Shown: positions 8,650 through 17,804, counted from the first letter of the stretch. The stretch: 64,000 nt of DNA from Comamonas denitrificans (GCF_017368815.1 NZ_JAFNME010000018.1:1-64000), one strand, 5' to 3'. A program made the numbers and translations. The notes: generated by a model not told the origin, from the sequence alone.

Positions 8650-8650
8650 T

Positions 8651-8684
8651 AAAAAAACCTTCGCCACTTTGCGAAGGTTTTTTT
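8651..8684. terminator. Bidirectional terminator between csgG-like gene and parB
   Basis: A run of seven A, the stem CCTTCGC/GCGAAGG with a 6-base loop, then a run of T. It serves the converging csgG-like gene (+) and parB (-). Confidence 0.9.
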
Positions 8685-8700
8685 ATGGGCAGCGCCAAGC

Positions 8701-9606
8701 CTATGGGCACTGGCGCAAGCGCTCGATCAGCCCATTGAGCGCCTCCAGCGAGCCAAATGCAATGGCCACCTCCCCGGTGTGCTGCTTGCCCGATTTTTTC
8801 AGGCGCACCTGCACCTGGGCCATGAGCAGGTCGGACAGCTCCTCCTCCACGCGCAGCACATCGCCCGATTTGGCCGCCACACTGCGGGCGCTGGGGCTGC
8901 GGCCGTCGTCCCCGGCAGCAACTTTTTTCACCAGCGCTTCGGTCTCGCGCACCGACAGCTTGCGCGCCGCCACTTGGTTGGCGGTGGTGATTTGCTCGGC
9001 CTTGTCCAAACTTAGCAGCGCCCGGGCATGGCCCATGTCAATGTCCCCGGCGATGAGCATGGTTTGCACCGGCTCGGCCAGGTGCAGCAGGCGCAGCAAA
9101 TTGCTGGCCGCCGAGCGGCTGCGCCCCACTGCGGCCGCCGCCTGCTCGTGCGTGTGGCCAAACTCGTGTACCAGGCGCTGCAGGCCCTGGGCCTCTTCCA
9201 GCGGGTTGAGGTCTTCGCGCTGAATGTTTTCAATCAAGGCCATGGCGGCGGCGGCCTCGTCGGGCACATCGCGCACCAGCACGGGCACGTCGGTCAATCC
9301 CGCCAAGGTGGCAGCGCGAAAACGGCGTTCCCCGGCAATGATTTCGTACTGCCCAGCCTGCGGCCCCGCGGCCAGCTTGCGCACCAAAATGGGCTGCATG
9401 ATGCCCTGGGCGCGAATGCTTTCGGCCAGCTCGTACAACGCGCCCTCGTCCATGCGCGTGCGCGGCTGGTATTGGCCGGGCACCAGGGCGGTGAGGGGCA
9501 GCGTGGAAGGGGCATCGGAGGCCGCGGCCGGGCTGGCCTCACTCACTTTGGGGCCTAACAAGGCTTCCAGCCCCCGGCCCAAACCTTTGGGTTTAGCGCT
9601 TGCCAT
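8701..9606 (-). CDS. parB: Chromosome-partitioning protein ParB
   Basis: ParB binds parS sites near the origin, spreads as a CTP-dependent clamp and works with ParA to segregate origins. The 301 residues show the N-terminal ParA-interaction motif (KGLGRGLEALLG), the ParB/Srx fold with GERRFRAA, the ENIQREDLNPLEEA box, a helix-turn-helix (HEQAAAAVGRSRSAASNLLRLL) and a C-terminal dimerisation domain. The start ATG at 9604-9606 overlaps the upstream hydrolase stop by 14 bases, so translation is likely coupled. Four good parS-like sites lie within 6 kb, two of them inside rsmG and mnmG of the same operon. Confidence 0.97.
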   Translation of the reverse strand: MASAKPKGLGRGLEALLGPKVSEASPAAASDAPSTLPLTALVPGQYQPRTRMDEGALYELAESIRAQGIMQPILVRKLAAGPQAGQYEIIAGERRFRAATLAGLTDVPVLVRDVPDEAAAAMALIENIQREDLNPLEEAQGLQRLVHEFGHTHEQAAAAVGRSRSAASNLLRLLHLAEPVQTMLIAGDIDMGHARALLSLDKAEQITTANQVAARKLSVRETEALVKKVAAGDDGRSPSARSVAAKSGDVLRVEEELSDLLMAQVQVRLKKSGKQHTGEVAIAFGSLEALNGLIERLRQCP

Positions 9607-10159
9607 GAACAGTGTCCTTTACTAAATCTTGCAATAGCGCGTGGCCCTGCGGCCAATCGCCCAGCTGGCTGGCGCTATTGATATGGCCGGCCGCACCGGC
9701 ATCCACCCACTGCGCGCCCCAATCGGCGGCCAGCTGCTGGGCCCGCGCCAAACGGCAATAGGGGTCATTTTGGCTGCCGACCACTACCGCCGCAAACGGC
9801 AAGCGCTGGCGGGCAATGGGCACCCAGCCAGGCAGGTGCTGGCGCAGGTCGGCTTGCTCAACATCGCCCGGTGCCACCAACAGGGCCGCCTGCACTTTGC
9901 CCACCACCGCAGGCGGAGCATGGCGGGCCCACCAAGCCGTCAAGATGCAGCCCAGGCTGTGCGCCACCAGCACCACCGCCGTGGGCGCAGCAAGCACGGC
10001 TTCATTCAACTGCACCGTCCAATCGCCACGCAGGGGCTGCTGCCAGTTGTGCTGCTGCACCCGCTGGTAGCCATGCGCCTGCTCCCAGCGGCTTTGCCAA
10101 TGGTCGGCATCGGAGTTTTGCCAACCGGGCAAAAGCAAGACCGAATACTCTTTATTCAT
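9593..10159 (-). CDS. RBBP9/YdeN-type alpha/beta hydrolase
   Basis: A 188-residue serine hydrolase. The nucleophile elbow is VAHSLGC, a later Asp is in SQNDPYC, and the catalytic His is in GHINSASQLGDWPQG, a hallmark of the RBBP9 family. The N-terminus (LLLPGWQNSDADHWQSRWE) also fits. The substrate is unknown in bacteria. It is inserted between parA and parB: its stop overlaps the parB start by 14 bases, and a family 2 repeat fills the whole 77-base gap to parA and touches its start codon. Its conserved place in the operon does not by itself imply a segregation role. Confidence 0.85.
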   Translation of the reverse strand: MNKEYSVLLLPGWQNSDADHWQSRWEQAHGYQRVQQHNWQQPLRGDWTVQLNEAVLAAPTAVVLVAHSLGCILTAWWARHAPPAVVGKVQAALLVAPGDVEQADLRQHLPGWVPIARQRLPFAAVVVGSQNDPYCRLARAQQLAADWGAQWVDAGAAGHINSASQLGDWPQGHALLQDLVKDTVHGKR

Positions 10160-10237
10160 AGCTGTTACCGCTGAAATTTAAACGATTAAAAGATAAAAAC
10201 ACTAAAAATAACTGAAGAATCAAGCGCAAACTGCTAT
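10158..10237. repeat. AT-rich palindromic repeat, family 2
   Basis: The left arm ATAGCTGTTACCGCT and the right arm AAGCGCAAACTGCTAT enclose an A/T-rich centre. The element exactly fills the gap between the parA stop and the hydrolase start. Related copies are at 25996, 36107, 56566 and 62138. Confidence 0.7.
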
Positions 10238-11007
10238 TACATTTTTTTAATGCGCTGCACCATTTCCTGGGCAAACTCAATAAACGCTTTGCTGCCCTTG
10301 GCCGAAGGGTCAAACACCACACCGGGCAAACCGTAGCTGGGCGCTTCGGCCAGGCGCACATTGCGCGGAATCACGCTGTTGAACACCTTGTCGCCAAAAT
10401 GCTCTTTGAGCTGATCGCTCACCTGCTGCTGCAGCGTGGTGCGCGGGTCAAACATCACGCGCAGCAGGCCAATGATTTGCAAGTCCGGGTTCATATTGGC
10501 ATGCACCTGCTTGATGGTGTTCACCAAATCGGTCAGCCCCTCCAGCGCAAAATATTCGCACTGCATGGGCACGATCACGCCATGCGCCGCGCACAGCCCG
10601 TTCAGCGTCAGCATGGACAGGCTGGGCGGGCAGTCAATCAGCACAAAATCAAAATCACGATCGGCCTGCGCCAAAGCCGCTTTCAGGCGCTCGGTGCGCC
10701 GCTCCAGGGTGACCAGCTCAATCTCGGCACCGCTCAGTTCCCGGTTGGCCCCCAGCACAGAAAACCCGCATTGTTCAGAGCGCACCGCCGCCTCGGCCAC
10801 GCTGGCCGATTCGAGCAACACGTCGTACACGCTCAGGGCCAAAGTCCGCTTGTCCACGCCGGCACCCATGGTGGCGTTGCCCTGCGGATCCAAATCAACC
10901 AACAAAACCCGCTGGCCAATTTTGGCCAAGCCTGCGGCCAAATTCACCGCCGTGGTGGTTTTACCGACTCCGCCCTTTTGGTTGGCAATACAAAAAACCT
11001 TGGCCAT
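10237..11007 (-). CDS. parA: Chromosome-partitioning ATPase ParA
   Basis: A 256-residue Walker-type ATPase that binds DNA non-specifically and moves ParB-parS complexes. Visible are the deviant Walker A motif KGGVGKTTTAVNLA at residues 10-23, Walker A' LLVDLDPQGNAT, and Walker B FVLIDCPPSLSMLT. The length is that of chromosomal Soj/ParA rather than the longer plasmid type. It lies 61 bases after rsmG in the mnmG-rsmG-parA-hydrolase-parB unit. Confidence 0.97.
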   Translation of the reverse strand: MAKVFCIANQKGGVGKTTTAVNLAAGLAKIGQRVLLVDLDPQGNATMGAGVDKRTLALSVYDVLLESASVAEAAVRSEQCGFSVLGANRELSGAEIELVTLERRTERLKAALAQADRDFDFVLIDCPPSLSMLTLNGLCAAHGVIVPMQCEYFALEGLTDLVNTIKQVHANMNPDLQIIGLLRVMFDPRTTLQQQVSDQLKEHFGDKVFNSVIPRNVRLAEAPSYGLPGVVFDPSAKGSKAFIEFAQEMVQRIKKM

Positions 11008-11068
11008 GCAACGTCCCTACCCGAATGTCAAAAATGGCGGCTAGTGTAAATCAGCGCCTGAATTTAAA

Positions 11069-11743
11069 TTACGCCGCCCGCACGGGGCGCAACCAAACAA
11101 TGCAACGCTGTGCATCCAAGCCGGGCACGGTCAAAGGTTCCACGTGAAACACCTGGGCAATCTGGGCATCAAGGGCCGCGATTTCATCGTCGGGCTGTTT
11201 GCCCTTCATCGCCAGCCACACCCCATCGGCCGCAATGGCCGAGCGCGACCAGGCAGTAAAGTCGGCCAGCGCAGCAAAGGCCCGGCTGCTCACCACCGCA
11301 TAGGGGCCGGTCAGCGACTCCACCCGGGCATGAATGCCCGTCAAATTGGGCAAATGCAAACTGGCCGCCGCCTGCTGGATAAAGGCCGCTTTTTTGGCCA
11401 CGGTATCCACGCAATGCACCGTCAGCTGCGGGCAGCAAATGGCAAACACCACGCCGGGCAAACCACCACCGCAGCCCACATCCAACAGCCGCGCAGCCCC
11501 AGGCTGGGTGGCCAAATGGCGCTGCAAGGCGGGCACCGCCGCCAAACTATCGAGCAAATGGTGGGTGAGCATTTCCTGCGGGTTGCGCACTGCTGTCAGG
11601 TTGTACACCTTGTTCCACTTTTGCAGCAGGTCTAAAAAATCCAACAAGCTTTGCTGCTGGGCGCTGCTCAAGTCCAAGCCCAAAGCCTGCACACCGGCCT
11701 GCAAAGTGGCCGCCAAATCATGATGCGACGCGGCGGGCTTCAT
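11069..11743 (-). CDS. rsmG: 16S rRNA (guanine-527-N7)-methyltransferase
   Basis: RsmG (GidB) methylates G527 of 16S rRNA; loss in other bacteria gives low-level streptomycin resistance. The 224 residues include the conserved start [33 protein letters not shown], the SAM motif [17 protein letters not shown] and VSSRAFAAL. Its ATG overlaps the mnmG stop by 4 bases (ATGA), indicating translational coupling. A parS-like site (11136-11151) lies inside the coding sequence near the 3' end. Confidence 0.96.
   Translation of the reverse strand: MKPAASHHDLAATLQAGVQALGLDLSSAQQQSLLDFLDLLQKWNKVYNLTAVRNPQEMLTHHLLDSLAAVPALQRHLATQPGAARLLDVGCGGGLPGVVFAICCPQLTVHCVDTVAKKAAFIQQAAASLHLPNLTGIHARVESLTGPYAVVSSRAFAALADFTAWSRSAIAADGVWLAMKGKQPDDEIAALDAQIAQVFHVEPLTVPGLDAQRCIVWLRPVRAA
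11136..11151. other. parS-like ParB-binding site 2 (inside rsmG)
   Basis: GGTTCCACGTGAAACA matches TGTTNCACGTGNAACA at 15 of 16 positions. Confidence 0.85.
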
Positions 11744-13698
11744 GCCTGCACCTGCGCCACGGCAAAGCCTTTAAAGCCGCCTTTTTTCAGGTGAATCATC
11801 AGCAGCGACACCGCCGCCGGGGTCACCCCAGAAATGCGCGAGGCCTGGCCCAGGGTTTCAGGGCGGTGCTTTTGCAGCGTTTGCCGCACCTCAATCGACA
11901 GCGCAGCCACTTGCATGTAATCCAAATCGGCCGGCAGCTTCAGACTCTCGTAATGCGCCGCCCGCTGCACCTCTTCTTTTTGGCGGTCGATGTAGCCGGA
12001 ATACTTGGCGGCAATCTCCACCTGCTCCACCACTGCCGCCTGCAAATCGCCCAAGGTTTCACGTGAAACATCGGCACTGGCGTATTTGCCATCGTCCATG
12101 CCCAGCAGGCTGGTGTAATCCACGCCGGGGCGGCGCAGCAGATCAAACAGGTTGTATTCGTGGTCAATGCCCTTGCCCAGCACCCGCTCGGCTTCACTCT
12201 GCGGCAGGATGCGCGGGTTCACCCACGTGGCTTTGAGCCGCTCGGTTTCACGCGCCACCGCATCGCGCTTGCGGTTGAACAAATCCCACTGGGCATCGGC
12301 CACCACGCCCAGGCTGCGCCCCACTTCGGTCAGGCGCATATCGGCGTTGTCTTCGCGCAGCTGCAAGCGGAACTCGGCCCGGCTGGTAAACATGCGGTAA
12401 GGCTCGGTCACGCCTTTGGTAATCAGGTCGTCAATCAGCACGCCCAAATACGCCTCATCGCGGCGCGGCAGCCAGGGGCCCTGGCCACGCACTTGCAGGC
12501 CGGCATTAATCCCGGCAAACATGCCCTGGGCCGCAGCCTCTTCGTAGCCGGTGGTGCCATTGATTTGCCCAGCAAAAAACAGGCCTTGAATTTGGCGTGT
12601 TTCAAAACTGCTTTTCAGCTCGCGCGGATCGAAGTAGTCGTACTCAATCGCATAGCCAGGGCGCAGGATGTGGGCGTTCTCCAGCCCTTTGATCGAACGC
12701 ACCAGCGCGTACTGAATATCAAAGGGCAAGCTGGTCGAAATGCCGTTGGGGTAATACTCGTTGGTCGTCAGCCCTTCGGGCTCCAAGAAAATCTGGTGGC
12801 TGTCTTTGTCGGCAAAACGGTTGATTTTGTCTTCCACGCTGGGGCAATAGCGCGGCCCCACGCCTTCGATCTTGCCGGTGAACATGGGGCTGCGGTCAAA
12901 GCCGCTGCGAATGATGTCGTGCGTCTGCTGGTTGGTGTGCGTCACCCAGCACGGCATTTGCTGCGGGTGCATGCTGGCATGGCCCCGGTAGCTGAACACT
13001 GGCAGCACCCCCTCATTCACGCCGCCGGGCATGCCATCGCCGGGCTGCTCGGAGCACTGGCTAAAGTCAATGCTGCGGCCATCAATGCGCGGCGGCGTGC
13101 CCGTTTTCAAGCGGCCCTGGGGCAACTTCAATTCTTTCAAGCGTGCGGACAAGCCCATGGAAGGGGGGTCGCCCGCGCGGCCGCCTTCGTGGTTGCGCAG
13201 GCCAACGTGGATTTTTCCGTCCAAAAACGTCCCCACGGTCAGCACCACCGCACGGGCACGAAACTGAATGCCAATTTGCGTCACCGCACCCACCACGCGA
13301 TCGCCCTCGACCAGCAAATCATCCACCGCCTGCTGAAACAGCCACAGGTTGGGCTGGTTCTCCAGCATCTCGCGGATGGCTGCTTTGTACAAAATCCGGT
13401 CGGCCTGGGCACGGGTGGCCCGCACGGCCGGGCCTTTGGAGCTGTTCAAAATACGAAATTGAATGCCCGCTTTATCAGTCGCCAGGGCCATGGCACCGCC
13501 CATGGCATCGACCTCTTTGACCAAATGGCCTTTGCCAATCCCCCCAATCGAAGGGTTGCAACTCATTTGCCCGAGGGTTTCAATATTGTGGGTAAGCAGC
13601 AGGGTTTTACAGCCCATGCGAGCGGCGGCCAGGGCGGCCTCGGTGCCAGCGTGGCCACCACCGACCACGATGACATCAAATTCTTGGGGGTACAGCAT
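11740..13698 (-). CDS. mnmG: tRNA uridine-5-carboxymethylaminomethyl modification enzyme, FAD subunit
   Basis: MnmG (GidA) with MnmE modifies the wobble uridine of certain tRNAs. The 652 residues begin with the FAD-binding [22 protein letters not shown] and contain the family motifs [24 protein letters not shown]-like (here with MGGAMA), [11 protein letters not shown] and [19 protein letters not shown] 13696-13698 has GGAG 9 bases upstream and matches the conserved N-terminus; the frame is open for 54 more codons but that stretch is unrelated to the family. First gene of the parAB operon. A near-perfect parS-like site lies in its 3' part. Confidence 0.97.
   Translation of the reverse strand: MLYPQEFDVIVVGGGHAGTEAALAAARMGCKTLLLTHNIETLGQMSCNPSIGGIGKGHLVKEVDAMGGAMALATDKAGIQFRILNSSKGPAVRATRAQADRILYKAAIREMLENQPNLWLFQQAVDDLLVEGDRVVGAVTQIGIQFRARAVVLTVGTFLDGKIHVGLRNHEGGRAGDPPSMGLSARLKELKLPQGRLKTGTPPRIDGRSIDFSQCSEQPGDGMPGGVNEGVLPVFSYRGHASMHPQQMPCWVTHTNQQTHDIIRSGFDRSPMFTGKIEGVGPRYCPSVEDKINRFADKDSHQIFLEPEGLTTNEYYPNGISTSLPFDIQYALVRSIKGLENAHILRPGYAIEYDYFDPRELKSSFETRQIQGLFFAGQINGTTGYEEAAAQGMFAGINAGLQVRGQGPWLPRRDEAYLGVLIDDLITKGVTEPYRMFTSRAEFRLQLREDNADMRLTEVGRSLGVVADAQWDLFNRKRDAVARETERLKATWVNPRILPQSEAERVLGKGIDHEYNLFDLLRRPGVDYTSLLGMDDGKYASADVSRETLGDLQAAVVEQVEIAAKYSGYIDRQKEEVQRAAHYESLKLPADLDYMQVAALSIEVRQTLQKHRPETLGQASRISGVTPAAVSLLMIHLKKGGFKGFAVAQVQA
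12055..12070. other. parS-like ParB-binding site 3 (inside mnmG)
   Basis: GGTTTCACGTGAAACA matches 15 of 16 consensus positions, with a perfect 12-bp palindromic core TTTCACGTGAAA. Confidence 0.88.
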
Positions 13699-13914
13699 GA
13701 TTAAAAACTCCAAACCAAGGCCGCGTTGTACGGCACAGCCCTGTTGCGCCAGGGATAAAAAATAGAAAAAGGGAGGTGCGTTAAAACACTGTTGGCGCAA
13801 GAAAAACCAGCGATTTTCCCATTCTTTCGCACTTTTTGCAGATAGTGACAATGCGGCCAAGGCCTTGAAAAAGTTCTACGATGCCACGCTTATCAACCAC
13901 CTTTGCCCTGCACC

Positions 13915-14523
13915 ATGAAACTCTATTACAGCCCCGGCGCTTGCTCCCTCGCACCCCATATCGTTGCTTGCGAAGCGGGCTTGGCCGTCGAAGCCATTGT
14001 GGCCAGCACCAAAACTCACCAACTGGCCGATGGCACCGACTTTTACACCATCAACCCGCTGGGCTACGTGCCCTTCTTGGTCTTGGACGATGGCCAAACC
14101 CTGCGCGAAGGCCCGGTCATCAGCCAATACCTGGCCGACCAAGCCCCAGACAAAGGCCTGATCGGCCCCGTGGGCAGCATGCAGCGCTACCGCGCACTGG
14201 AATGGCTCAACTTCATTGGCACCGAATTGCACAAAGGCTTCTCGCCCTTGTTCGTGCCCGGCACCCCGGAAGACTTCAAGCCCACCGTCAAGCAGCGCCT
14301 GTTGCAGCGTTTCACCTGGGTGAATGAGCAACTGGCCGGCAAAGACTATGTGCTGGGCGATGCCTTCAGCGTGGCCGATGCGTATTTGTTCACCGTCTCC
14401 AACTGGGGCAAATTTGTTGGTGTCGATTTGTCTGGGTTTGCCAACCTGCAGGCTTACCTGGCCCGCGTTGCTGCCCGCCCCGGCGTACAAGCGGCACTGA
14501 AAGCCGAGGGACTGCTGAAGTAA
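13915..14523 (+). CDS. Glutathione S-transferase
   Basis: A 202-residue cytosolic GST of the bacterial beta type. The thioredoxin-like N-terminal domain has KLYYSPGACSLAPHI, where the Cys is the residue that forms the mixed disulfide with glutathione in beta-class enzymes, and the cis-Pro loop GYVPFLVLDDGQTL followed by EGPVISQYLA. The helical C-terminal domain includes the N-capping motif DAFSVADAYLF. The start is ATG 13915; an in-frame TTG 12 bases earlier has no better support. It is transcribed away from mnmG, and its terminator coincides with a parS-like palindrome. Confidence 0.92.
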   Translation: MKLYYSPGACSLAPHIVACEAGLAVEAIVASTKTHQLADGTDFYTINPLGYVPFLVLDDGQTLREGPVISQYLADQAPDKGLIGPVGSMQRYRALEWLNFIGTELHKGFSPLFVPGTPEDFKPTVKQRLLQRFTWVNEQLAGKDYVLGDAFSVADAYLFTVSNWGKFVGVDLSGFANLQAYLARVAARPGVQAALKAEGLLK

Positions 14524-14539
14524 TTCCACCCGCCATTGC

Positions 14540-14573
14540 ATAAAAAAAGGTTCCACGTGGAACCTTTTTTTAT
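14540..14573. terminator. Perfect 34-bp palindromic terminator after GST
   Basis: A fully self-complementary sequence: an A-rich arm, GGTTCCACGTGGAACC in the middle, a T-rich arm. It can terminate both the GST gene (+) and the chemoreceptor gene (-), and its centre is a parS-like site. Confidence 0.88.
14549..14564. other. parS-like ParB-binding site 4 (centre of terminator)
   Basis: GGTTCCACGTGGAACC matches the consensus except for the outermost base on each side. It is a perfect 16-bp palindrome. Confidence 0.8.
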
Positions 14574-14591
14574 GCCTGGCAGCCAGCAGCA

Positions 14592-16214
14592 TCACTGCAG
14601 CAAATAAGGTGCCGCGGCGGGCCCCGGCTGGCTGGTGGCCCGGCCCTGCCCGGCGGCCAATTTAAATTGCCCCACCACTTGGGCCAGGCGTTGCGCCTGC
14701 TCGTTCAGCGACTGGGCTGCCGCCGCAGACTGCTCGACCAAAGCGGCATTTTGCTGGGTCATTTGGTCAATATGGCCCACGGCCTGGTTCACTTCGGCAA
14801 TACCGCTGGATTGCTCATTGGCGGTCGCAGTGATGTCGCGAATAATGCCCACCACCTTTTCAATGCCACTGACGATCTCTTGCATGGTCGTGCCCGCATC
14901 TTGCGCATTGCGCACCCCACCATCCACGGCGGCAACACTGGTGCCAATCAGCTTTTTAATCTCATTGGCGGCATCTGCGCTGCGGTGCGCCAAAGAGCGC
15001 ACCTCCCCCGCCACCACCGCAAAGCCCCGGCCCTGCTCGCCGGCGCGGGCAGCTTCAACCGCCGCGTTCAGGGCCAAGATATTGGTTTGAAACGCAATGG
15101 AATCAATCAGGCCAATGATGTCGGCAATGCGGCGGCTGGAATCGGCAATCTCTTGCATGCTGACCACCGCCCCTTGCACCACCGCCCCGCCCTGCCCCGC
15201 TGTTTGCGAAGCCACTGCGGCCAGTTGGTTGGCCTGGCCTGCCGCATCCGCCGTTTGCTGCACCGTGCTGGTCAGCTCCTCCAGTGAAGCCACCGTTTGC
15301 TGCAAGTTGCTAGCCGTTTGCTCCGTGCGCGAAGACAAATCGGTATTGCCGCTGGCAATTTCTTGGCTCGCAATGGCAATGCTGTTGCTGGCCAATTGCA
15401 CCTGCCCCACCAGCTGGGCCAAATTGCTTTGCATGGCTTGCAAATCTCTTTGCAAATCGGCCACTTCGTCTTTCCCCGTGCTATCAATGCTTTGGGTTAA
15501 ATCCCCCATGGCAATGGCTTTGGCCAGTTTTTGTGCCTGGGCCAGAGGGCGGCAAATGGCCAGCATATTCATCCACGTCAGTGGCCCCACCACCAGCACA
15601 GTGAGCAACACCGCCGCCAAAAACAGCCATTGCGCCTCATCCTTCACCGAGGCCCCTTTGGCCTCAAAGGCTTGGGCCTGTTCGTGCAATTGCATTTGCA
15701 AAGCGCCCAAAGCTTGCTGGGCGGCCAGCAGGTGTTGGTAGGGCACATTCGCCGCTTCCAAGGTTTCTTCCATACTCACATAAGGGTTGGCTTGCAAACC
15801 TTGCACCAATGGGCCAAAGCCATCAACATAAGCTTGCACCGATTGGCCCAATTTTTCAAGATTGGTTTTCTGGCTGGCATCGATGGTTTGGCTGATTTGC
15901 TGCATCTGTCCCTGCACGGCCTGCACGCCTGCCTTCCATTGGCTATACGAATCATCCAGATTGGCACTGCGCGAGAAGGTGATGAGCACCTCTTTTTCTT
16001 TCAATTGCAACGCATCCAACTTGCTTTGCATTTGCTGCAATTGCTGGTTTTGCTGCCAGGGCACTTGCATAAAGTCTTGGTGCAAGTCATGAATGCGCAG
16101 CATGCTCCACATGCCAACGCCACCGAGCAAACCTAACAGCAACAAGACCACGCCAATGGCGCCTTCCATCCGCAATCGAATGGTAAACATGCGTATCAAG
16201 GCCATTAAATTCAT
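14592..16214 (-). CDS. Methyl-accepting chemotaxis protein
   Basis: A 540-residue inner-membrane chemoreceptor. TM1 lies around residues 16-38, then a ~155-residue periplasmic four-helix-type sensor rich in Gln and Leu, TM2 (WLFLAAVLLTVLVVGPLTW), a HAMP linker and a long cytoplasmic coiled coil. The signalling hairpin is intact ([40 protein letters not shown]). There is no C-terminal CheR-tethering pentapeptide. Start ATG 16212-16214 with GAAGG upstream. Codon use is somewhat less GC-rich than the neighbours. The ligand is unknown. Confidence 0.92.
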   Translation of the reverse strand: MNLMALIRMFTIRLRMEGAIGVVLLLLGLLGGVGMWSMLRIHDLHQDFMQVPWQQNQQLQQMQSKLDALQLKEKEVLITFSRSANLDDSYSQWKAGVQAVQGQMQQISQTIDASQKTNLEKLGQSVQAYVDGFGPLVQGLQANPYVSMEETLEAANVPYQHLLAAQQALGALQMQLHEQAQAFEAKGASVKDEAQWLFLAAVLLTVLVVGPLTWMNMLAICRPLAQAQKLAKAIAMGDLTQSIDSTGKDEVADLQRDLQAMQSNLAQLVGQVQLASNSIAIASQEIASGNTDLSSRTEQTASNLQQTVASLEELTSTVQQTADAAGQANQLAAVASQTAGQGGAVVQGAVVSMQEIADSSRRIADIIGLIDSIAFQTNILALNAAVEAARAGEQGRGFAVVAGEVRSLAHRSADAANEIKKLIGTSVAAVDGGVRNAQDAGTTMQEIVSGIEKVVGIIRDITATANEQSSGIAEVNQAVGHIDQMTQQNAALVEQSAAAAQSLNEQAQRLAQVVGQFKLAAGQGRATSQPGPAAAPYLLQ

Positions 16215-16321
16215 AAAAACACCTTCTTTATCGGTTTTTTTGCATAAAAACTGCACTGGCAGATGAAAAAGTCAGGGGCTATTGTCAGCCAATTTGTGAA
16301 GAATTGTTGCAAGAATAACGC

Positions 16322-16347
16322 TTGACCTTGACATGGTGCAAAGGAGC
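16322..16347 (+). promoter_or_regulatory. Putative CueR operator/promoter of the copper chaperone gene
   Basis: A TTGACC hexamer is followed by the dyad CCTTG-N7-CAAAGG, the arrangement of MerR-family metal promoters in which the operator sits in a long spacer. A matching cueR gene overlaps the chaperone gene downstream. The -10 box is not clear. Confidence 0.5.
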
Positions 16348-16389
16348 ACCATCCTAGGCTTGTTGCAATATTTTGAAAGAGGAAAACCC

Positions 16390-16587
16390 ATGGAACACAT
16401 TTTTACTGTCACCGGCATGACCTGCGGCCACTGCGAACGCGCAGTACAACAAGCCCTGCACGGGGTGGATGCCCAGGCGCACATTCAGATTGATCGCCCC
16501 GCCAACAAGGTGGTCGTCCAATCCGAGCATGCCAGCCGCGAGGCCCTGGCCGCCGCCATCGCTGAAGAAGGCTATGCCGTCGCCTAA
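16390..16587 (+). CDS. copZ: Heavy-metal-associated domain copper chaperone
   Basis: A 65-residue single HMA domain. The metal site is GMTCGHCERAV near residues 8-18, with both Cys present. Such proteins carry Cu(I) in the cytoplasm to a P-type ATPase exporter and to the sensor CueR. The ATG at 16390 follows GAAAGAGGAAA. It overlaps cueR by 14 bases, so chaperone and sensor are translationally coupled. No copper ATPase gene lies in the window. Confidence 0.9.
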   Translation: MEHIFTVTGMTCGHCERAVQQALHGVDAQAHIQIDRPANKVVVQSEHASREALAAAIAEEGYAVA

Positions 16588-16996
16588 ACCGTGGACCTGG
16601 CCGGTTCCCATTGGCACAGCGGCAACGCGGGCAGGGGTATCGGCACGGATGGTGCGCCATTACGAGGCGCTGGGGCTGCTCCCCGAAGTGGCCCGCACCG
16701 ACAGCGGCTACCGCCAGTACACCACCAACGATGTGCACACCCTGCGCTTTATCCGCCGCTGCCGCGATTTGGGCTTTTCTATAGAAGAAATCCGCCAGCT
16801 CTTGGCCCTGTGGCGCGACAAACTGCGGGCCAGTGCCCAGGTCAAGCACATTGCCCAGGCACACATCCACCAACTCAACGAACGCATCGCCGCCATGCAA
16901 GCCATGCAACGCAGCCTGCAAACGCTAGTGTCCTGCTGCAAAGGCGACGAACGCCCGGACTGCCCCATCCTGGACGATTTGGGCTCACCGCTTTAA
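16574..16996 (+). CDS. cueR: Cu(I)-responsive MerR-family regulator CueR
   Basis: A 140-residue regulator. The winged helix reads [26 protein letters not shown], followed by [35 protein letters not shown] and a dimerisation helix. The metal loop [13 protein letters not shown] has the two Cys with the spacing that binds Cu(I) in CueR. Start ATG 16574 is inside copZ and has GAAGAAGG upstream. CueR is likely to act on the dyad at 16322-16347, giving autoregulation. The stop overlaps, tail to tail, the end of the hsdR remnant. Confidence 0.92.
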   Translation: MPSPKPWTWPVPIGTAATRAGVSARMVRHYEALGLLPEVARTDSGYRQYTTNDVHTLRFIRRCRDLGFSIEEIRQLLALWRDKLRASAQVKHIAQAHIHQLNERIAAMQAMQRSLQTLVSCCKGDERPDCPILDDLGSPL

Positions 16997-17465
16997 AGCG
17001 CCCCGCCCACCCCTTTAAATTTCTCCACAAACGCGGCGATCTTCTGAAACACGGTTTGCTTTTTGCTCAGGTACTGCGGGTTCAGCGGGCTCATTTTGGG
17101 CAGCACCGCATTCAGCTCGGTGCCGTTGTCGCTGGCAAATTCGCGTTTAAGAGAGGTGCTGATGTAGCGCTTGGCCGCAGCGGCATTGAGCTGTTCCTCA
17201 TCAATCAAGGCTTGGGCTTCGCGCTGTAGCTCGGCCTGGGCAAACGTAAAAAACGCTTCAATCACGCTGGCTTTATCGCCAATGGGGTCTAAGTTGGTCT
17301 GCTGGATAAAGTCCACCACCAACCCTTCTTTGGCGCGGTTGCCAATGCTGGCGCGGATTGCGCGGCGCACTGCTTGAAGTCCCAGCCGTCCACGGCCCCC
17401 CGGACATCGTTGGCGATTTGCCAAATGCGGCGTTGCAGTTCTGCGCGTTGTTGTGTGCTGGTCAT
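16993..17465 (-). pseudogene. Type I restriction-modification remnant: start of hsdM fused to end of hsdR
   Basis: Reading from 17465 on the minus strand, 32 codons encode the conserved start of HsdM ([23 protein letters not shown] to WDFKQ). At about 17370 the sequence switches, out of frame, to the C-terminal ~125 residues of HsdR ([18 protein letters not shown] to the stop). Everything between (most of hsdM, hsdS, most of hsdR) is missing. This looks like one large deletion of an hsdMSR operon. The first frame runs past the join only as nonsense, so no functional product is expected. Confidence 0.85.
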
Positions 17466-17804
17466 GTATCTTTCTCGAAGTGTTGGCGGTGCGTGCCCCC
17501 TGCTGGGAGCCGATGCCACGATGGCAGCGATGGTAGTGGGGCGCAGGAGCCAAAACAGCAAGGCACCGATGGATGCCTTAATTTTTTATAAGACAAATTG
17601 GCACTTAGCGATTGCTGGATAAGCGCAAGCAGCTATTGTTTTTAAGTTCTTTATTTGCTTTTGTGTGTCAGTCTCTCCAAGGCTGCAGTGATGGCACCAC
17701 AGAATTACGGACGCAAGGTCACTGCAGCGCAAGGCCCAGCCTATTGGCTCTGGAATGGGCAGCTGCTATCAAAAATCAACAACGTAACCACCTGAGAGGA
17801 TGGC
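17466..17804. other. Gene-free stretch between hsd remnant and nuclease gene
   Basis: 339 bases without a supported gene. It contains the former hsdM upstream region, one right arm of repeat family 2 (AAGCGCAAGCAGCTATTG near 17625), and the leader of the nuclease gene ending in GAGAGGA. Confidence 0.6.

Noticed and set aside
13699-13902. mnmG upstream region as the origin
   Set aside because: It is moderately AT-rich and in a position like E. coli oriC, but no DnaA boxes or trinucleotide modules were found; the 20.4-21.2 kb block is much better.
17289-17561. A 90-codon intact gene at the hsdM remnant
   Set aside because: The part before codon 33 has no similarity to any family and the part after the join is out-of-frame hsdR; it is a remnant.
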